From the NCBI GenBank assembly GCA_947646735.1, contig CANTFK010000829.1, positions 186,001-250,000 on the forward strand: a stretch of 64,000 bases of DNA. Reading direction: 5' to 3'. Position 1 is the first letter of the stretch. Each line of letters starts with the position of its first letter. A model generated the notes under the pieces. It searched no databases. It was given only the letters and a program-made list of their open reading frames with translations, and was not told the DNA's origin. The stretch is from Peronospora farinosa. Its lineage: Eukaryota; Oomycota; Peronosporomycetes; Peronosporales; Peronosporaceae. Below, one piece after another: positions 20,401 to 30,554 of the stretch. The translations under genes and the position numbers were made by a program.

Positions 20401-21993
20401 TGTCCGGGAACACGTCTGCATACTCACGAGCAATGTCGTAGACGGGGTTACCAGACTCTCGCAGGGCCTCCCATGACTGTGATGCAAACCTTTCTTCACG
20501 CGCAGACTTCGGCTCAGCGCTTTGACGACGCGCCATATGCTCCTCGTTTGCCACGGTAACCACCTCGTTGGTGATTAGACACACTTGTTCCACAGTGCCT
20601 CCCTTAAGGTCACGTAGGAAATGCTTCCAGGAAAGCCCTGGAAGACTTGTAATGGAAGACGCATACGAGGAGGACTCTCGACCTCGATATATTGGCGCCT
20701 TTGTGGACTCCCTTCCACGTACACGATAGCGTGGACACATTCCAACGCTAAATTCTCGGTGCTGTTGTCCCCATCGTGCTTCAAGTCACTACTCGAAGCT
20801 GGCGAACCGCAGTCAGGTGATAAACCATCACCCCCCTCTAGGCACTGGATGTCGTCATCCAAGATGCCGGAAACACTGGACGGGAGTACCCCAAACTCGA
20901 CCTTCGACACTTGATGCGGGAGCTCCTGATCGGCCGCCGTAAACCCGTGTGGGAGCCCCTGCTCAACCACAGTATGCCCATGTGGGAACCTCGGTTCGAC
21001 CACAGTGGGTGATGATGGGAACCCCGGTTCGACCATCATGCTCTCGCGTGGGGACTCCTGTCCGTCCACGTTGTACTCGTGTGGGAGCCCCTGCTCGACC
21101 ACAATATGCCCATGTGGGAACCTCGGTTCGACCACAGTGGGTGATGATGGGAACCCCGGTTCGACCATCATGCTCTCGCGTGGGGACTCCTGTCCGTCCA
21201 CGTCACACTCGCTGGCGAGCTCTTGCTCGTCGTCACAATGCCCTTGTGGGAGCCCCTGCTCGACCACAATAGGTGCAGATGGGAACCCCGGTTCAACCAC
21301 TGCATTCACGTGCGGGAACCCCTGTTCAACCGCATTAATGACGCGCGGGAACCCCTGTTCGACCGCGTCGTCCTCGTCGTCCTCTTCGCTCTGTAGCGAG
21401 GAGTCACTGTCACTTGTGTCTCGAAGAACAGCACAAGCAGTGCAGAGAGGGCCATCGCTCGCTCTGTGCACCGCCAACGTCGTGGAATCACGATCCACGA
21501 CTGTGACGTTCGGCCAGTCACTTGGAGATACCAAGAGATGGGTAAACACTTCACTGACATCGAACTTGCGTCGACGTCTCACTGATCTGGCTAACCAGTC
21601 GATCTGGGGCTTATAACGTGCCAACCATGACATGCCCAGTATGCAATCGAATGCATAATTCATTGCGATCACCAAGAAATCATCATTACTGCGAAAGCCA
21701 TCAAACGTATACGGCAACGACACTTCACGCCGCGATACGCGGTGTGGTTTCCCGTCAGCCAACTTGACGACGACTTGGCCAGGTCCCTCGAGGACCTGAA
21801 TGCTGGGAGGCAGCATCGATAAACAAGATTCACGAAAGAAATTATTTGTTGCTCCTGAGTCCAGGAGTGCTCGCAGAGGTCGCCGGACGCCGGCGACATG
21901 TAAACTGACGATAATCAGACGTGAATCACCACTCGTAGTGGTGGCATTTAACCGTGCGCGTAGCGCAGGAGGACTGGAAGGTTGGGCTGCCAC
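16583..21993 (-). pseudogene. pol of element A1: protease, RT, RNase H, integrase, chromodomain (multiple frameshifts)
   Basis: Order on the minus strand: an aspartic protease with LLDSGATNN (about 21860), a linker of 11-residue repeats (20930-21350), then RT (SPTFCVKKATGGWR, and YFDDIFV near 19870). RNase H (VVCDASDFAIGCAL, YTDHASLRT) and integrase with the HHCC zinc region (CEICQRVK) and catalytic core (VDRFSKMTH) follow. Last is a chromodomain (YRVHWLGFPPEQDTWEP) near 16930-17080. Breaks: an extra base after YFDDIFV near 19855, one deleted base near 19578, an extra base near 18715, one deleted base near 18338, a shift near 17945, and TAA/TAG/TGA codons near 17745-17600. Several of these are shared with A2. 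The enzyme cannot be made from this copy. Confidence 0.88.
20930..21350 (-). repeat. 33-bp (11-residue) tandem repeats in the pol linker of A1
   Basis: Between protease and RT the minus strand encodes repeated 11-residue units such as [22 protein letters not shown] and [12 protein letters not shown] 132-bp (4 x 33) block is duplicated. The same array occurs in A2 at 43000-43440. Confidence 0.85.
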
Positions 21994-22238
21994 CGGGGGA
22001 CCCGGACCTCCGTTCCAACCAGTAGGGCGCCCTGCACCTACTGGTCCCGACCGTTTTTTGGACGTGCGGCCGGTACAGCACCCTCATGATGGGCGTCCAC
22101 TACTTGCACCGATATTGGGGCTGGCGCACGGCACTCTGCCGCGCGATGTCCTGGCTTGCGACAACGAAAGCAAACCATTTGACGCCCGGTGCGAGCGTCA
22201 CCCTTATGGGAAGTGACACGTCGTCGGTCACCCGACGA

Positions 22239-23082
22239 CTATATCACGTCGATCCCCATAGGTTCTGGACCAGAAGGCCGGGGAACGGTGACGACCGAGG
22301 GTTTGGCATAGGCCTTTGTGACCCTAAAGTCTTCACGGAGTGCGATGGCAAATGCCTCCTCCAATGTGGCAGGCTTGGCGCGCTCCAGCGATAAGCGGGT
22401 CTGCCCTTCACGCATACCATCCACAAAGACATTCACCTGCGTGTACATGTCCATGGGGTGCGTGATAATACACGACGCCAGATGCCTAGCCATCTGTACG
22501 TAGTCGCGCATCGCCATTTACCCTGTCGCATCGACAGGAATCTTGATCGCACCAATTTTTCCTCTTGCGGTGGCTCGAAAGCAAGACAAAGATCGTCCTG
22601 GATGGTATCCAAGGTGGGGAATGCGTGCTCGTCCACAACGAGCTTACCAAGGGCCCACTCCTTGGCCTTCCCGGTGAGGCGGGAAAGAAGAAAGTTGACC
22701 TTCGCCTGGGGAGCCTCAAGAAGTCTCGAGGCGATGGCGATATCAACTTCTCGGAACCACCGATTCAGCGACAACCGATCCTTAACTTCTCCAGAGTAGG
22801 AGGAGGTTTCCACTCTTCACGGCCTCATTACGTGAAGGGCGCGAGGGAGTTAAGCCTCGCCGGTTGGATTCGGCGAGCTCGCGTGCCATAAACTCATGTA
22901 TGGCGTTGCGCGTCAGGGGTCGCTGATCTCATCAACGACGCGACGAATGCCTCTCCCGATATCGCCGCGAGGCGATTAAGTGCATCCCACTCAATACCAG
23001 TAAGATGGAGGAAGGTCGCCAGCTCCAGAAATAAATCTGGAGCGTCAAAGTACGACGATTCGCTCATCCCAAACTCGGGCAT
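22239..23082 (-). pseudogene. gag of element A1 (frameshifted)
   Basis: The start ATG at 23082 ([12 protein letters not shown]) begins a Gag that matches A2's at 41280. A short deletion near 22900 breaks the first part, and a one-base loss after RQGK near 22515 separates the middle from the MAMRDYVQ part. The retrotransposon Gag core ([15 protein letters not shown]) is recognisable. The zinc-knuckle part present in A2 is further damaged near 22200. Confidence 0.8.
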
Positions 23083-23108
23083 AGGAAGGACTACTAAGTG
23101 CTACCAGG

Positions 23109-23450
23109 TGTAACGGGGCTAGAACGTACCGTCACTAGCTTACACGCGCGCTCGAGGAAGACTCAAGCCCAAGTATTAGGTATTAAGTAAATTTAACTCT
23201 GATTTTTATTTTGGTTTTAATTCGTACTAATTACGAAGATTTTAGTCGTAATAAATACGACAGTGTTCCCGCCTTTCGGGAACCACACAATTTCAGGTTG
23301 ATTTATCATTGGTCCATATTGGGGACTTTAGGCCCAATAATGAACCAATAATAAATTACCACGCTGTGCCCGCTATTCGGGCCCAGCACCTGCCTACATA
23401 TGTAATTGTTTATTCATGTTAATACTATATGTGTAATGTAGCCCATTACA
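23109..23450 (-). repeat. Family-A LTR, right (5') copy of element A1
   Basis: 342 bp, from TGTAACGGGG to CCCATTACA. Immediately left (inside), the minus strand reads CCTGGTAGCACTTAG, whose TGGTAGCA complements the 3' end of a typical eukaryotic initiator tRNA-Met (UGCUACCA). Confidence 0.93.
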
Positions 23451-24580
23451 TCGCGCATAAGTGTAAGAACCTTACGGACGTGGAGTCTATGGACTTCCAC
23501 GTCTGTTTTCCCGTCCATAGCTCGACTATGGACGAACACATCATCGAAGTAACTCGGTGCATATTCGCGCACCGGTCTCAATAGATGTGAAACACATCTA
23601 TTGAATGTGGCTGGTGCATTACTGAGCCCTTGCGGCATCGCCAACCATTCCCAGAGCATACCATTAAGAGTGCTCACTGCTGTGTACGGGATGTCCCGTT
23701 CACGCATTAGGATCAGATAGAAACCATCCATCGGATCCATTGACGAAAAGATGGTACTCTTAGACATACCATCTATGATAACTTCCTTTATCGGTATCGG
23801 CGTTTGCGCCGGTATCGTTGCAGCGTTCAACTTGTTGAACGCGTGTACTATCAGCCACCCTCCTGTGGCCTTGCGCACACAGAAGGTCGGAGAGCTGTGA
23901 GGCGAAGTTGACTCCCTCACATAGCCCGCAGCTAGGCGATCAGCAAAGAACTTGTCGATCGCCTCGACCTGTTCCCGAGGCAGTGGCCACTGCTTCATGA
24001 CACAATATTTTGTGCCTGAAACTAGGTCGATCTTGTGTCGGGTACCTTTATCCTTAGGCAACTCGCACGGAACGGATTCAAGGAATACATCCTTAAATTC
24101 GACCAAATCCTTGTACATAGGATTTGACTTCAGTGACTCCCAAGATTGCGATGTATATCGCTCAATCCGAGTCTTCTCATCAAGGACACTTTCGTCCATT
24201 AATGAGCTGCTGAGAACCCGTTCGTTCTCGGCAAAAATTGTTGCTGACCGAATGTCAGTCATGTACTCGTCATCTGCGACGAGCACACAGATCTGCTTGA
24301 CTTTGCCACTACGCAGATCACGCAAGAACCTTTTAGGCGCTAGCGTAGGCAACTGAGTTATCTCCGAAGTTAACTTCGGAGGCGCGATCAGATCAAACGT
24401 ATAAGCGCCTACGTTTGATCCGTCATTAATCCAGACGTTCAACGTCTCAATTACTTCCTGGGGACTTATTCCCTCAGTGATTATTTCCTGGGGACTTATT
24501 CCCGCAGGCTCGATGGAACTTGTTCCATCGACTTCCTCTAGCTGTGGTGGCGCAACCACAGCGAGATCCTCTACGATCAA
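23451..24580 (-). pseudogene. Reverse transcriptase part of element D (3' truncated)
   Basis: The frame reads through a protease-RT linker, KIDLVSGTKYCVMKQWPLPR, SPTFCVRKATGGWL, the strand ending VSTLNGMLWEWLAMPQG, and the YFDDVFVHSRA active-site box. It is then cut by the A1 LTR after HVRKVLTLMRD; the last residues of the apparent frame are LTR-encoded. WL replaces the usual WR after ATGG. A long SSSLMDESVL segment precedes the RT, parallel to [10 protein letters not shown] in element B. Confidence 0.85.
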
Positions 24581-24798
24581 CTCTCCAGTTGATCTAGAAT
24601 TACCGTGTTGCCGCTTCTGGGCAACCGTTTACTCTTCGGTGAATGCTGCCCTCTAGGCGAGCATTCATGTCCCGGTCCACTCGACTTATTCGATTGGTGG
24701 ACCTTCGGCGCTGCCTGTGCTTGTGCACAGCCGCCGGCAGCTTGCTCCACAGCGTGACTGTATGTCACGCTGAGTTCTCGTGCAGTCGTACTAACGAC

Positions 24799-25503
24799 CT
24801 AACCACAAGTGAGGCCATCGCACTCGCTCGTAGTACATTCACACGCTTGTGAACGCTCCAAGACATCCATCAGATGGCCATCTGATGAACAAGCGGCAGG
24901 CATCTTCACGGTTCGATGCTGCCGGCTGACCCATGGCTCGTACTTTCTGAGCCATGGTAATCCTAGGATGACATCAAATTTGTCATCCAGATCAAGTACG
25001 ATGAAATCATCATCGTACTTTTTGCCTTCAAGCGTGTAGTGAATTCCCACTACACGTTTCTTTACTGTTACGGATGCGCCAGTTGCAAGGCGCACCGTCA
25101 TCCTCGTTGGAGGGGTCTCGCGCTCAACATATTTGAGCCTACGATCATCTAGCGATTGGCGTCGAACAAAGTTGTTCGAAGCCCCACAATCAACTAGGGC
25201 GCGAAGTGACATGTTCTTTGTCACTTCGATCTTCAAGGTGATGAGGGATACCTCATCACTGGGAGCGGCAACACACAGTGACTGTGTGTTGGAAGCAACC
25301 TTCGTCAAGAGTCCCGCGAACTCTCTTGACGTTGCTGGATCAGTAGGGCTCTCCGCCTCTATTGACCCCGACGTTTTTCTAAGGTCCACCACGTTGTTGC
25401 GATTTCGCAGCAACGTGAGACCCACGTCTCTGGCCCTTCTTGGCAGACGGTCGATCGTCACTCCCAGTGTTACGAGACACTGGGTGTGGGGCACTACACT
25501 CAT
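24799..25503 (-). pseudogene. Retroviral-type aspartic protease region of element D
   Basis: The frame contains the active-site strand ALVDCGASNNFV; Cys replaces the Ser or Thr usual in D-S/T-G, so activity is doubtful. The second half carries FDVILGLPWLRKYEP, typical of Gypsy proteases. It is preceded by the zinc knuckle in another frame and separated from RT by stops near 24577-24799. Confidence 0.75.
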
Positions 25504-26488
25504 AAGCGTAGTGGCCCAACTTCTGACAGCGATTGCACTTTTGCAATCGCGTGTACCCTGGAGAGAGAGGTCGCTCGCTCTCTACATAGGAGAGGTCCAT
25601 TGGTTCTGGACCTCCGCCCTCCTGTCGTCTCGGTGGACGATAGGACCCCGAGTGGACGTGAGCCTGTTGCAGGCTAAAGTCCTCCTGTTCCGCTGCAGAG
25701 ATCGCTTGATCCAGCGATTCTAGTTCCAAGCGGAACAGGTGGGTCTTAACAGGACCATCTGTCAGACCCTTGATGAGCACAGTAACCTGCGTGTGTTCAT
25801 CGATTGGGTTCAGTACGATACAGCTAACGAGTTATCGTACGTGTTGGGCGTAAGCGTGTATATCACGCTTACCCTGTTTCAAATCCAGGAGCTCAGCCCG
25901 AGCCCTGAATTCGGCGCGAGGCGGTTCAAACGTGTGTTTGAGCCGCGCCTTGAAGACGTCATACGTTGGGAAAACGTATGGGTCGTGCAGTTTGAGCCCT
26001 AAGGCCCAAGTTTTGGCACGTCCTGCCAAGTTCGACATGGCAAACTTGACCTTCATCGCATCGTCATCGATGCGACGAGCCTCAATGGCATCGTCGAGCT
26101 CGACGAACCATCTCAACAAGGAGTCGCTGTCGACTGTCTGGTACTTGGAGACATCAATCTTCAAGGGCTCGGGTCGACGTATACACGTCGACCCGGCGGC
26201 AACAGCACTAGCCTGCTGTTGTCTCACCAGTTCAGACTGTTGAGCACCCTGCTGCATCAACGAGTCAGCTTGTTGAGCGCCTTGTTCTCTCAGCAATTCA
26301 ACCTGTTGAGAACCTTGCTCCTCTAGCAAGGTGAGTTTCTTTACAACTTCGTCAAGTTCATGTTGTATGAACTTGGCGATGGTTGCATGTTGGTCGTCTC
26401 CGCTAAGAGAGAGCAACATGGCACCAACGGCAGGGTTGCCGATGGTTTCAGCCATACTCTGATCCGCATTCCATTCGAGGTCACTCAA
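25379..26488 (-). pseudogene. gag of element D with CCHC zinc knuckle (frameshifted)
   Basis: The N-terminal part (26488 to 25832) has glutamine-rich repeats of about 12 residues (EQGAQQADSLMQ) predicted to coil, then a Gag core (LAGRAKTWALG) ending at LKQGKRDIHAYAQHV. A frameshift near 25810 separates it from the C-terminal part (25780 to 25379), which ends with the zinc knuckle CNRCQKLGHYAYEC (CX2CX4HX4C). Gag would coat and package element RNA. Confidence 0.8.
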
Positions 26489-26588
26489 ATGGCGGAAATC
26501 ATCACGCGTTGCGTGATGACGTTCATCCCCGCTGATTCCATAGCGGGAGGTGCGATTGTCGCTGAACGGACCACGAAGTGCTACCAGG

Positions 26589-27049
26589 TGTAATGGGGCA
26601 CCCTCCGACTATACTGATTACAGTATGGTCTACTTTCACTGATTACAGTGAAAGCAGGTGCCTCAATTACTTCTCTTACACAAGAGGCAGAGGAAGCTTT
26701 ACTTCTAAACAAACGCTTAGAAGTAGAGGAAAAGAAAACTGTATTTAATATAGTTAACTATCTTAATAAAACTAATCTGTTATAACCTATGTTAACTATA
26801 TTAAACTACAACTATGTATGTTCATAACTTGCCCTCCACTCATTGCGCGCGTCCATCGGTCATTGGTCAGCGCGTTGGTGATATGATGGCCCATATCAAC
26901 CAATGAGAGGGCATCTCCAACTTCAAGGAGATCTAGGAACAATATTATAAGAAAAGGTAATATTGTCAAAAATATTATTGGTTATAATAATATTTTTATT
27001 GACACTTCATATAAGTGTCAATATTATGTAACGGGCTCACCCCGTTACA
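26589..27049 (-). repeat. Family-D 5' LTR
   Basis: 461 bp from TGTAATGGGG to CCCGTTACA. The minus strand just inside reads CCTGGTAGCACTTCG, a primer-binding site of the same initiator-tRNA-Met type as in the other families. It contains the hairpin words ATACTGATTACAGTAT and CACTGATTACAGTG. No partner LTR is in the window. Confidence 0.88.
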
Positions 27050-28169
27050 CACCTTCAAACAGCATGAGGAAGCGATTAAACCATTTTATCTCCGCGTGCG
27101 GTGTTGATGGTGTTGGTCGGCGCCGAAGCGCTGTACCAACTGTTGCCGGTCGCTTAGAGCGATCTGCGCAACGAACTTATAAACAGGCACCTACCTGCGT
27201 CACGGAAGCTGTTTCCAGTCTTCCCGTGCGCAGTGAGTGTGATGTAGTAAATGCAAGACTGACATATATTTAATAGAAATTAACTAAATATAACTTTAAC
27301 TACTGGTTGGTCAAATATAAAGATCGGATACGCGTCTCTTTAAAATCGTATCCTTACGTGCGGGCTTAAAATATATTTAAGCTCGCTGATGACGTCCGTT
27401 TAAAGCGTCCCCATGACGCCCAGCCCCAGCTGGCGTCATCCCCGTTAAATGTGAATCTATCCATAGATATCACATTCTCGAGGGTGGGTCACATTGCTGT
27501 GCCACACCCAAGTGCAGGTCTAAGGTACCCCGATCCCTTTTAAAACTGCCCGTTAAGTATTCGATACTTAACGGACTCGTAAAAATATTTGCCGGTACAT
27601 GTTTTTAACTGCTTTCCTCGGTCAAACGTATCTCACTTTTACGTTAGTTCCAGTCTATTCTGGAACAAGGACTGATTTTCGCTTTTAGTATAAGTCGTCG
27701 AGGTCACATCCAAGTTTCACACGCGGACGGAGGCGTGTTATAAACGATCATTTGATTGTGAATGCGAAACTTGCCTCCAGTCCATACTACTTGACATAAT
27801 CTATAAGCGCGTCTCGATCCGCAAAGACGGTCTGTGTGTGATAGTGTGGTTGTAGTGTGGTGTGGTGCGCCCATGATGTACTGTATTCAACAAGAATCAA
27901 GAAAATCGTAAAAAGTGTGGTTGAAAATGACAATTCCTATCAACAAAAGTTAGTTAAATCTAATGCAATCGTGGGATCGATGGCAATACCGCAGTGCTTA
28001 CACAACAACCAAATGCCACTCATGTGACCAATAATACCACAAAGAATTGGACTGCTTTTTTACTATAGGCCAATGCCAACCGTTGGTTTTGAGTTAGTGT
28101 GCTCGACAGTTTTTCTTACGCGTTTCTTAAACGACTGGTAGTCAATAACGACGAGGTGCACGCTGATAT
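27050..28169. other. Intergenic stretch, possible unclassified LTR remnant
   Basis: No protein motif seen. An 11-bp stem palindrome with 3-nt loop (27550-27574, CCGTTAAGTAT...) and GC/AT-alternating blocks resemble retroelement LTR sequence, but I could not match them to families A-D. A GTGTGGT-rich run lies at 27838-27866. Confidence 0.35.
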
Positions 28170-29298
28170 CTGCGATTGCTCAAATGATTAAACTCATTGT
28201 AAGCTTTCGCGAATCAAACAGCATAATGTTAAGCTCAGTCAACTACATAACATCACTTGTGAATCAACGCTGGTAGGGAGATTAATCGCGTTGGTGTGAT
28301 GTCCGATGCAGCAAAAACTAAGTAGAAGGAAGATACAAATCTGTGGCGACTGATGGAAACATTGAGTGTTTCGCAAGCAATAATCGTGTTGTGTCATCTC
28401 ATCTTCCGAAGCCCCAACCGCGAGATTACTGCTACTTGTTGCACACAGCCCAGCCCCGCACTTAGTACATCCAATTGCGACAACTTCCGACTTCTTTATA
28501 CTGTGGATACTGAGTTCTGCCAAAAAGCAATACTATGGCTTGGCTCCAACTTTGCCCACACTCGCATGTCGGACTCGACCTACCACGGTAACGCGTCTCC
28601 TTTTTCGAAATGGAGCATTTCCAGCTTGTCCTCGAGTTTGGCACGTTCAATGATGCGTACCATACCAGCAACGCTGTCCGCAGGAGACACGACTCCTTTG
28701 GATTTTGTCATGTCCGTGTTGACGTACCCAGGATGCAGCAGCAGGCATCCGATCTTCTCCGACTTGAGGTCCAGTGACAGACTTTGCGTGACCATGTTGA
28801 GCGCCGCCTTAGACGCGCGATAGCCGTACATACTACCCGAGTCGTTGTCGGAGATGCTTCCCATACGAGAGGTGATCTGAGCAACAAAAGCCTCACCATG
28901 ATAAGCCACAGCAAGGCGTAGATTGGGCAGAAAAGCGCGAGTCGTGAGGAACGGGCCCACGGTATTGACCTCAAATTCACGCATCATGTCCTCTTTCGTC
29001 GTATCATTCAGGCCACCACTAACTAATATCCCACTATTGTTAATGAGTAGATCAATAGCCTTATCTTGAAGTGTCTTAGCTGCTGTCAAAATTGACTGCT
29101 CATCACCTGTGTCCAGTGTGATGAGTTTCCACGGTTTGAGGTTCTTGAGGTCTTCAGCAGCATCTACGTTTCGAGCAGTAGCAATAACTTTCCAGCCTTC
29201 TTTAACATAGTGCTTAGCAAAGGAGAAACCAAGACCACGATTACTGCCAGTGATTAGTACAGTCTTTGTCGCCATTATAAAAGATCTTGATCACTAAC
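28170..29298 (-). repeat. Segmental duplication, arm 2 (inverted relative to 4370-5495)
   Basis: Contains the second SDR gene plus its downstream flank, matching the reverse complement of arm 1. Divergence is clearly higher in the downstream flank, where a shared short frame (MAELSIHSIK) loses phase after about 45 codons, than inside the SDR gene. Confidence 0.75.
28580..29275 (-). CDS. Short-chain dehydrogenase/reductase (C-factor/CsgA-like SDR), copy 2
   Basis: 231 residues, same length as copy 1 and differing at about 20 positions, mostly in the segment before the catalytic Tyr and in the C-terminal fifth. The cofactor motif TGSNRGLG, NNSG and the catalytic YRASK are all intact, so it is predicted to be an active NAD(P)H-dependent oxidoreductase. 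The substrate is unknown. The start codon and about 20 bp of leader are identical to copy 1. The gene arose by inverted segmental duplication; which copy is older cannot be told here. Confidence 0.9.
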   Translation of the reverse strand: MATKTVLITGSNRGLGFSFAKHYVKEGWKVIATARNVDAAEDLKNLKPWKLITLDTGDEQSILTAAKTLQDKAIDLLINNSGILVSGGLNDTTKEDMMREFEVNTVGPFLTTRAFLPNLRLAVAYHGEAFVAQITSRMGSISDNDSGSMYGYRASKAALNMVTQSLSLDLKSEKIGCLLLHPGYVNTDMTKSKGVVSPADSVAGMVRIIERAKLEDKLEMLHFEKGDALPW

Positions 29299-29465
29299 GA
29301 GCTGGAAGCGAATTCGCAAATGCCTCAACATCCAGAAAAGTGTTGTTTAAGTACCACGAAAAAGTAATTACATGAAGTAAACAATTAGCGTCCACCTGTG
29401 TGTCCCACGTCACCTTAGCGGAGACTTCCACGCAAGCACATTGTCGCTCTTGTCGTCCGTCACTC

Positions 29466-30460
29466 ATGCGGACTGTTGGTTTATTGCTGTTATTGCCCCA
29501 TGTACTGAATGGATTGCCTGTAAATACTGTAAATACGGCTGATTCCACGGCCCACTGTGTCAAGTGGCGTGCCACTTCAAATTGCGATCCACATGGCCAG
29601 CGTGAGCCTCACAACGACGCTCCGTGTTCTCAGCGCATCGCGTCCGGTCTCTCGGGTTTTTGTGAGTGTGAAGGCCGCCGCCACGTGCGTGAAGTCGAGT
29701 GTGATCATCATGAATTTACATGTGAAGAAGCGTGTGCTCAGGAGTCATCCGCTGATCTCAGTTGTAAGGGAAATACCGATAGGAGCAGCTACTTTATTTG
29801 TGCCTGTGACTGACGCCCTGTGTGGTTTTTTTGTGGTGGATTACAGACCCGCAAGGCTTTAAGCATGTGACATGTGGTAGCTCTATCAAGTTGGTGCATG
29901 AAACAAGTCGCTACCGTTTGCACTCGCACGAGGTCGCGTATGGCACTGGCAGTGGCCAGCAGTCGGTTACGACGCATATGGCACGGAATGACGTCAGTAG
30001 TTATTGGCTCGTCAAAGAAGGAGACTCGGAGCCAGTGTGTCAAGTGGGGACACCCATTGAGTGTGGAGCTACCATTCGACTGGAACATATGCAGACACGA
30101 CGAAACTTGCACTCGCATATGTTTAAGGCACCATTGTCGACGAAAAACCTTGAGGTCAGTGCTTTTGGAGTCGCTGGAGAAGGCGACCGGTTGGACTCGT
30201 GGATCGTCGAATGTCAGGAGAACGAGCAGTGCTCGGCTGACGGTGAGTGTGAAGAAGATGGGCTTTGGAAACGAGGAGAGATTGTGCGCTTCCGCCACCA
30301 GTCGACAAATTACTTGCTACACACCAGCTCCATGGCGCGCTTTGATGACAGCAATTGTCCCCATTGCCCTATTAACGGCCAGCAAGAAGTTAGTGGGAGT
30401 GCCACGCGTACTCGTGACACGCTCTGGTTTGCTGGAGAGGGCATCTACGTGACGGAATAG
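29466..30460 (+). CDS. SDF2-like secretory-pathway protein with Cys-rich N-terminal domain and MIR repeats
   Basis: Two exons, 29466-29763 and 29847-30460, give 303 residues if the strong donor GTAAGG at 29764 is used (83-bp intron ending TTACAG). A donor at 29806 would keep frame and add 14 residues. The ATG at 29466 is chosen because MRTVGLLLLLPHVLNG is a good signal peptide. Residues about 30-95 form a Cys-rich module (FCECEGRRH, CDHHEFTCEEAC). The rest carries three MIR repeats (KLVHETSRYRLHSHE, RLEHMQTRRNLHSH, RFRHQSTNYLLHTS) as in stromal-cell-derived factor 2. Plant and animal SDF2 proteins act in ER folding with ERdj/BiP chaperones. The Cys-rich extension is not part of canonical SDF2. 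Confidence 0.85.
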
Positions 30461-30554
30461 TCGAGGTAGTCGGTGGACGTAAATGCATTGAAGAATCTGA
30501 CAATAGGGTCTTTAAACATTAAACACGACCATCTTTAATCCACAACTTGCCACA

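Larger units (their letters stand above)
15624..23450 (-). mobile_element. Ty3/Gypsy chromovirus A1 (two LTRs, defective gag-pol, recombinant)
   Basis: A 7.8-kb element in minus orientation: 5' LTR 23109-23450, primer-binding site beginning TGGTAGCACTT on the minus strand just inside it, gag, protease, RT, RNase H, integrase, chromodomain, then a plus-strand ORF and the 3' LTR. The host bases flanking the two LTRs differ (GTCAA on the left, TCGCG on the right). The left flank is family-C DNA and the right flank is the RT of element D, so this is not a simple insertion. Confidence 0.9.
23477..26654. repeat. Dense array of short perfect inverted repeats through element D
   Basis: Hand-checked perfect hairpins with stem/loop in nt: 23512-23534 (9/5), 23578-23604 (12/3), 24362-24381 (10/0), 24391-24420 (10/10), 24511-24530 (9/2), 24541-24562 (8/6), 24575-24594 (8/4), 24750-24772 (9/5), 24868-24887 (10/0), 25033-25056 (9/6), 25202-25228 (10/7), 25238-25259 (9/4), 25270-25290 (10/1), 25529-25550 (9/4), 25850-25872 (9/5), 25960-25980 (8/5), 26170-26195 (11/4), 26353-26375 (9/5), 26499-26519 (9/3), 26633-26654 (9/4). 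Many 6-7 bp stems lie between them. Confidence 0.88.
23451..27049 (-). mobile_element. Ty3/Gypsy element D, lacking everything downstream of RT
   Basis: 5' LTR 26589-27049, gag, zinc knuckle, protease and the N-terminal half of RT on the minus strand; sequence stops inside RT at the A1 LTR. RNase H, integrase and 3' LTR are absent. The whole element is unusually rich in short inverted repeats. Confidence 0.88.

Noticed and set aside
21005..21616. 203-codon Gly/Ser/Cys-rich plus-strand frame, repeated in A2 at 42747-43358
   Set aside because: It is the shadow of the 11-residue pol repeats. Its pattern follows the repeat period, and it has no module shared with family C or B, unlike the antisense ORF near the 3' LTR.
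22318..22503. Plus-strand frames inside gag of family A
   Set aside because: They overlap conserved Gag coding on the minus strand and do not extend or recur in family C.
27064..27273. 69-codon frame right of the D LTR
   Set aside because: No motif, no conservation within the window, and a length expected by chance.
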